A stretch of 64,000 nucleotides of DNA from contig NC_092576.1 of the NCBI RefSeq assembly GCF_037975245.1, forward strand, positions 5,480,501 through 5,544,500, given 5' to 3'. The notes under the pieces were generated by a model. The model was not told the DNA's origin. It saw nothing but the letters and a program-made list of their open reading frames with translations, and ran no database searches. The position numbers were made by a program, and so were the translations under genes. Below are positions 58,340 to 64,000 of this stretch, piece after piece; within the stretch, counting starts at the first letter, position 1; every line of letters starts with the position of its first letter. The DNA is from Apostichopus japonicus (taxonomy: Eukaryota; Echinodermata; Holothuroidea; Aspidochirotida; Stichopodidae).

Positions 58340-60620
58340 TATTGTTTTTGAGAACGTTAAAGGTCATTTGAGGTCACTGGAGATCAAAATGTGTAATCAT
58401 AATAAACACAATATCTCAAGAGGGGAATCTTCAACAGATCTCATACTTTGCATGTGGATGTATCACCTTGAGTAGAAAGTGCCTATTATTTTCTAAGGAG
58501 GTAATGTGTTATTTTGGGTCACCAATGGTCACAGTTTGAAATAAAATCTTGGTCTTTGGACCTATGTGAATCTACACGATGGTGACAGAGTGTGTGTTAC
58601 ACCTCATTCGAAACACGGTGACTCAATAAGTTCATGGTGGATTAACACCATACTTGTTATGTGGACCTGTCATATCAAGTTTACAAAACCTATTTTTCTG
58701 AATTTTTTTGTCTGAAGGTCAACGGTTATATGAGGTAGATCCAACATGATGAGTACAAGTTCAATGGTCATTTTGGGTCAACAGAGGTCAAAGTCTGTCA
58801 ACTTTGTAAACACGATAACTCAAAAGATACATCTTTGTTGAACATCACTCTTGGTATGTAGATCCAACTTGTTCAGTATAATAATCCTATTGAAATTGGT
58901 TAAATGTCAAAGGTCATTTGCGAACAATATTAAAGACAAAGTCTGAAAACCTTGTAAACACGTTAAAAAAGCCAACTGGCTTCTGGTTTGTCATTAATTT
59001 CGAGTAGGAATCAGAGGTATTGTAAATATATTATATCTTTAGAAGGCAGGTTCCAGGTATAATATTCCCCAAAGATGCAGCATATGAAATCAGGGTCATT
59101 TGAGATCAACAGAGGTCAAAGTCGAAACCTTTGTCAACAATATAACTCAAAAGATACATCTTTGTTGAACTTCACTCTTGGCTTGTAAATCCAACGTGGT
59201 CAGTATAATAACCCTTTTGAAATTGGTTGAGTTCAAAGGTAATTTGCCAACCACATTAAAGACAAAGTCTGAAAACTTTGTAAACACGTTAAAAAAGCCA
59301 ACTGGCTTCTGGTTTGTCATTAACTTCGAGTAGGAATCAGAGGTTTTGTAAATATTTTATATCTTTAGAAGGAAGGTTCCAGGTATAACATTCTCCAAAG
59401 ATGCAGCTTATTAAGCATCGAAAGCTCAACGCATTTTTGCATTCTTGTTTGAGTAAACGTCTAAACGAAGCATATTCTCTGTGAAGGCAAAGGTCATTTG
59501 ACGTCCCAAGTGTAAACACCCAGTGTAAAAATGAACGTCTTGCTTGAAGTTCATCCTTGTATGTAAGTCATACATTGATGAGTACAATTGAATTGGTGGA
59601 GGTCAATTTTCATTTGAGGTCGACATAGGTCAGAGTCTGAATAGATTGTAAATACGATTAGTAAACAACACGTTTTGCTTGAATTTCGTACTTGGTATGT
59701 AAATAAGGCTTCGTGGGTAAAACGGCCCTATCGAAAATGTCAGTCGTCAAAGGCCATTAAAGGCAACAAGATCAAAGTCTGTAAATTTTATTAACAAAAT
59801 GACTCGATCAAAATATACACACTGCTTTAAGTTCATATCTGGTATGTTAGTACCCCATTGGTCAGTACAAGAGCTCTGTTAAAATTAGTGGAGGTCAGAG
59901 TTTATTCGAGGCCGACGTAGGTCAAATCCAAAGCCTTGTTTACACTGTAAGTCACATGCACGGTTGATTTATTTTGATATGTAGATCTCAGTAAAGTAAA
60001 TGGAGGTCATATCTCACTTGAGGTCAACAGTGATCAAAGTCTGAAATCTTTATAGTCATGATATGATAATTCAAAACATCATACTCTGATTTGTAAATTC
60101 TCAATCGTGAGCACAAGAATTATTTTGAAATTGGTAGAGATCAAAGGTTATTTGTTGATATTAATATCGGTAAAACTGAAGTCCTTTTGAGACATTTATA
60201 TAAAACTGCAAAATGCAAGATTTGTATTTGATAGGCAGGTTTGCATTAATGCAAGAACCTTGCTGATCATTCGAAATCAATAATGGCAAACATTTACGAT
60301 ACGGTGTGCACTGCTGTAATTGCATAAAGTTCTCAAACGAAACACGGCAGGAATTCACTAATCCAACCTGCTCTCTGATTTGATTCTTCACCGGAAGCAA
60401 AAGGAATATTTGCGATTATGATAGCATGTGAGGGAGAAAGAGCTTGATTAAATATCATACTCGGTAGGCCTAGGACGTTGATTCCCTATAGTGAGTACAA
60501 GATGCGGAAAAACTGGAACATAATTAGTAGGAACGTTAGATATGTAATATAGATTACCCTTAGTAAGGGTGAAAAGTCATTTGAGGCTAAAAGAGGTCAA
60601 AGTTTGAAAACCTTGTAAAG
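58340..60620. repeat. Diverged tandem repeat rich in AGGTCA half-sites
   Basis: Seven or more diverged units of roughly 130-250 bp, each with a GGTCATTTGAGGTCA or AGGTCAACAGAGGTCA core, CTTTGTAAACACGATAACT and CTTGGTATGTAGATCCAAC. It is the 3' flank of unit C; shorter versions follow units A (720-1270) and B (28630-28830). Confidence 0.8.
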
Positions 60621-61505
60621 ACAATATCACCATAATCTACAGATGGATTGATGGATCATTCTTTTGTAAAATTGTTTATATTCTTTGTTTTCGTATCGTA
60701 CAGAAGATGATAAACAACGATGGCTGAATTAAAAACGAGCTTACATTTTCCTTCTTTTTTCAGTAATTTCTGTTTTATCACATGATAAGTATGACATATA
60801 AAATAGAAGGAGATAGGAAACAAAACTTGTGAAAGGAAGTGTACTAAAAAAACCTATAGCGCTGGTCGGGTAGTGACACTCCCTGAAAAAAATACAGAAC
60901 TTTACATTTAGAAAAGAGACCCAAGAAACAACGGAACCACCCCTTCCTCTCCTTCCTTTCCCTTCACTCACCAGCCCCCCCCCCCCTCCCACCCCAGTTA
61001 TAACAAGTGAAAGCAATAATTGCCGATAACATAATTAATCAATAACCGTCTAACAAAATACAAAACGTATTTCTTCAGTAGAGGTTATGATTCGGTGTTC
61101 ATATCAGTTCAAATGGCACATTTAAAAAATAGAAAACACCTGGCAAGAAATTACAAATTCAACATAAATAACCCCTACCAGTAAGTTATATCACTGGAAT
61201 AAGATTATCCGCAAGAACATCCAACTGATGCATAGCTCCCCATTTTTGAGGCTAAATACCTCCAGAATTCCATCTCTACGATTTACAGAAGGCTAAAATA
61301 TTTAAAGGAACATCTACAACCTACTTATAAGAATAACTTTAGAACATTTAATCAGGACGATTTAGGCTGGTACAAGTGTAATGGATCGAATGTGATGTTT
61401 GTCTTAATTTTCCTAGCAGCCAATACTTATTTCAAGAGTGCAAGTACAGGAATTTGTTACCAAAGGGTTTCGTGTGATAGTAACAGTTTTGTTTATCGTG
61501 CCGCT
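60200..61505. repeat. Unit C 3' flank shared with unit A
   Basis: Matches 895-1892, with about 280 extra bases near 60975-61255 that A lacks. Non-coding; a C run lies at 60976-60987. Confidence 0.75.
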
Positions 61506-61824
61506 TATTTTAAATGGAATATGTAGGACGCATAATCTTAGTCCATACCTTTTAAAGTTTTAGAAACCCCACAAATTAAATTGTATGCATGATATAGCTT
61601 GATGTGAACTAGCATTAAACTTCAAACATAATTGATTAAAAGTCGTGTTAACTTTTTAACAATTTAATAAATTGTGTTCAAACACAACATTGAGACAAAT
61701 TTAATCTTAATCAATTATTGCGCCTCATATTTTCGACGCCATTAAAGTTTCATCCTCTATATTCAGAAAAAGTGTTGCACCTTGTCGTTATTCATTATGT
61801 AGCTGCGTTCCACTTTCCACTATA

Positions 61825-61875
<51 letters not shown>

Positions 61876-61880
61876 GTGGA
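61825..61880. repeat. (TA)n(GA)n microsatellite
   Basis: A TATA run followed by GAGA, about 55 bp. Confidence 0.9.
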
Positions 61881-61984
61881 GGTGGGTGGAGAGAGAGGTT
61901 TTGTTTTAAAAGAATCTAATGCGTGTCTCTTGGTAACAAAAATATATAACTTAGCATAAATACTTTACATACCTTAATACTTAA

Positions 61985-62182
61985 AGTTAACTTAGCGCGC
62001 ACGCAAGGTACCTCGGCTACCGCTGCGCTCTCCATCGGGGTGTCAAATCCCAGGGTAGTCTGTAACCGTAGTGCGGGTGTGTCTGGAAGCTTCCGGAAGG
62101 CGCTTTTCGCATAAATAACGGCTCCGGTATAGAGAACAGGACCAGCTAAGGTAAATAATAAGTTCAGAAGAATGGTATCCAA
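61985..62182 (-). CDS. Possible first exon of an unrelated minus-strand gene
   Basis: From ATG at 62182 on the minus strand the frame gives MDTILLNLLFTLAGPVLYTG, a hydrophobic start, then SAFRKLPDTPALRLQ, TLGFDTPMESAAVAEVPC. A GTACCT or GTGCGC donor-like site lies near 61990-62010. The region is clearly more GC- and CpG-rich than its surroundings, with a TGACGTAC (CRE-like) site at 62295-62302, as at a promoter. I do not recognise the protein. A short + strand ATG frame (MVKKGRNGK then GTAGGT) at 62220-62250 could be a divergent exon. Confidence 0.35.
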
Positions 62183-62497
62183 AAGAGAGTTAAGAGTAAG
62201 TCACACACAGCGTGGTTGGCATGGTGAAGAAAGGCCGGAACGGAAAAGGTAGGTTTTGTAAGGGCTATGCAGACATCGTTGTTTTACGTGGCGTGACGTA
62301 CAGGTTGGTGCCACTGGGAGAAGAGAGCGAGCCACTCCTTGAAAACTAATATGACATTCGGTGAGGTTACTCGACCGTAGCTTAGAACTGCACTGATTGT
62401 GCTCTACGTTTACAAATTAGCATAATAATACACCATTTAAGAATTGCATAACATCAATTAGCGCGTAGTTAACCTTTAAAGTAACATGCTGCATCAT

Positions 62498-62568
<71 letters not shown>

Positions 62569-62592
62569 ATGTATATATATATATATATAATG

Positions 62593-62664
<72 letters not shown>

Positions 62665-62690
62665 TATATACGTATATATGTAAATATGTA
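62498..62690. repeat. Long (TA)n microsatellite
   Basis: Nearly pure TA repeats with occasional TG/TACA. Open frames of Tyr-Ile repeats here are artefacts. Confidence 0.95.
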
Positions 62691-62704
62691 TGTATTTATA
62701 GTGC

Positions 62705-63190
62705 TAATAAATCACGGAAATATTATGCGAGCTTGGAAAAAACGTTTCGCATGTACATTGCATTGAAAAAAGGGAAACCAATTGAATTTTTCAAGACGGC
62801 CTTAAACTACTCCTAAATCATCGCGGGATTCGTTGCTAATGATTCTATCGATCGAAAAGAACGACAGTAAATAACCAATTTGTTATGTTAAGGGAAGGAA
62901 CTGCAGTATTCTAAACAATTATGAGAAATTTCAGAAACAGAACAAGGCTGAAAATTAAAGATTACGGGGAGAGGATGAAATCCCAGCACCATTGCAACAT
63001 TAGATTTAATACTTGAAATATAGTCCATGTATGATCTTCTGTAAAATAAACATATTATAAATTTTAAGTAAATCTTATATAGCAATACATCATCATACTA
63101 TTATTAGCAATTGTGACAGGCTGGACATGGTTCTGAGAGCCTTCGACTTAGTTGTATTTAAGTTCATACACTCCGATGATATTCCAAGCA
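62705..63190. repeat. Intergenic repeat R3, copy 2
   Basis: Partner of 38590-38990. Its presence after unit C suggests another block boundary and possibly another receptor copy beyond the window. Confidence 0.75.
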
Positions 63191-63676
63191 GAACAGGTAA
63201 AAAATAATCTCCTCTACCTCTTTGCACATTAACACATTATTCTTTAATTCAGGTATTCATAACATAAGTGGAAAAGGGATTGGCTAGGGTTAAAGAGGAC
63301 ACTAATAGACTTCTACCGCAGTACAAAAAGTGTAATCCATGTTACAGCAACAAGAAAGAGCTGCTCTTAGAGCGTCTAACAGCTCGGCGCTCTCGCTGAT
63401 TGATGGTTGTGAACTGGAAATTGAAACTAGCCATACAAAATATATTATATTTATAGGCTTTGTCACTGTTTTGTAACTTTTGACAGAGAGTTCTCTATTT
63501 CAAATTGGACTTGATAAGAAACTTTCCAAAGAGCAAGGAATACTACGTAAAATGTATGTATTTAAAAATAATTTCTACATAAATTTTATACTATAACTTG
63601 ATGACTGCGATTGGTTAGCCTGAGCAGAGGAATGATGAGAACGCTACAGATTAATTAAGACTTCCTAGTTTTACAG

Positions 63677-63742
63677 GAATCTCCTCATCTAGCAGACGTA
63701 ACGAACTGCCGAGGAACACACCTCAAAGGCCACAAACACCAG
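63677..63742 (+). CDS. Possible exon of a further receptor gene
   Basis: AGTTTTACAG/...ACCAG/GTAAGT frames 66 bp. In phase 2 it encodes ISSSSRRNELPRNTPQRPQT, a polar Arg/Pro stretch that would suit a cytoplasmic juxtamembrane piece. It is based on splice signals and composition only. Confidence 0.35.
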
Positions 63743-64000
63743 GTAAGTAAATCCTCAATGTTACTATTAACCCTATAATTCCATACCTGTGTATGGATAT
63801 GTTGGCTAGGTCGCATTGACGCTACTAATCTCTGTTGTATTTGTTAACCTCTTTTGGCTAACGTACATGAAAAACGTCTTACCACAACCTTTTCAGTGGT
63901 ATTTTGTCAATTACTTGACAAATAAGTGCATTTTATAAATAACACCTTCATAGTCAGTTTTACTGTGTGTACGTTTGTACAGTATGTGTTGCTGCTACCC

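Noticed and set aside
62569-62766. Tyr-Ile repeat open frame
   Set aside because: Encoded by a (TA)n microsatellite.

Overview
This window looks like invertebrate animal nuclear DNA. It is AT-rich and intron-rich, with short coding exons bounded by GT/AG sites, many decayed transposons, one nearly intact Ty3/Gypsy LTR retrotransposon and several minisatellites. The receptor families and transposon mix would suit an echinoderm such as a sea cucumber, but that is an inference from general character and no marker gene fixes the species.

Main content: a cluster of immunoglobulin-superfamily (IgSF) membrane-receptor genes on the + strand, in two types. Type 1 is a long receptor: signal peptide, Ig domain, a double-Ig exon, a transmembrane (TM) exon with a very basic juxtamembrane stretch, a juxtamembrane exon, a divergent kinase-like (pseudokinase) region, and a tail of very small exons. 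Two copies are visible: unit B (homology from about 5803 to 28880) and unit C (46318 to about 61505). The 3' flank of an earlier copy, unit A, lies at about 720-1892. Type 2 is a compact four-exon receptor (33963-37662: signal peptide plus Ig, Ig, TM, tyrosine-rich tail), with the orphan tail exon of a sister copy just upstream (33344-33575).

Layout: 1-716 CR1/L2-type retrotransposon end; 720-1892 unit A 3' flank; 2020-3420 intergenic repeats shared with 39700-43090; 4590-5800 P-element-like transposase remnant (minus strand); 5803-28880 unit B, holding a nested hAT-like insertion (6964-9193), a young Gypsy element (11435-20033) splitting a pseudokinase exon, an L2-type RT piece plus an antisense Gypsy piece (23740-24975), and a TTAA-flanked MITE (25240-26043); 28890-33240 mostly non-coding; 33344-37662 type-2 receptors; 38590-43680 shared repeats, a decayed Gypsy gag/pol piece and an LTR end with a tRNA-Lys primer site; 46318-58182 unit C; 58600-61505 its 3' flank with many AGGTCA half-sites; 61985-62182 a possible unrelated minus-strand first exon; 62705-63190 a repeat shared with 38590-38990; 63677-63742 a possible exon of another receptor.

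Both long copies look damaged. B lacks the first exons and is cut by the Gypsy element. C keeps matching exon lengths and phases but carries in-frame stops in four exons. The only gene that reads as intact is the type-2 receptor, which has an ITIM-like motif. The cluster fits a birth-and-death family of immune-type or adhesion receptors that amplify as gene-plus-intergenic blocks. All exon borders come from reading splice signals and comparing B with C by eye; no alignment or RNA evidence was available.
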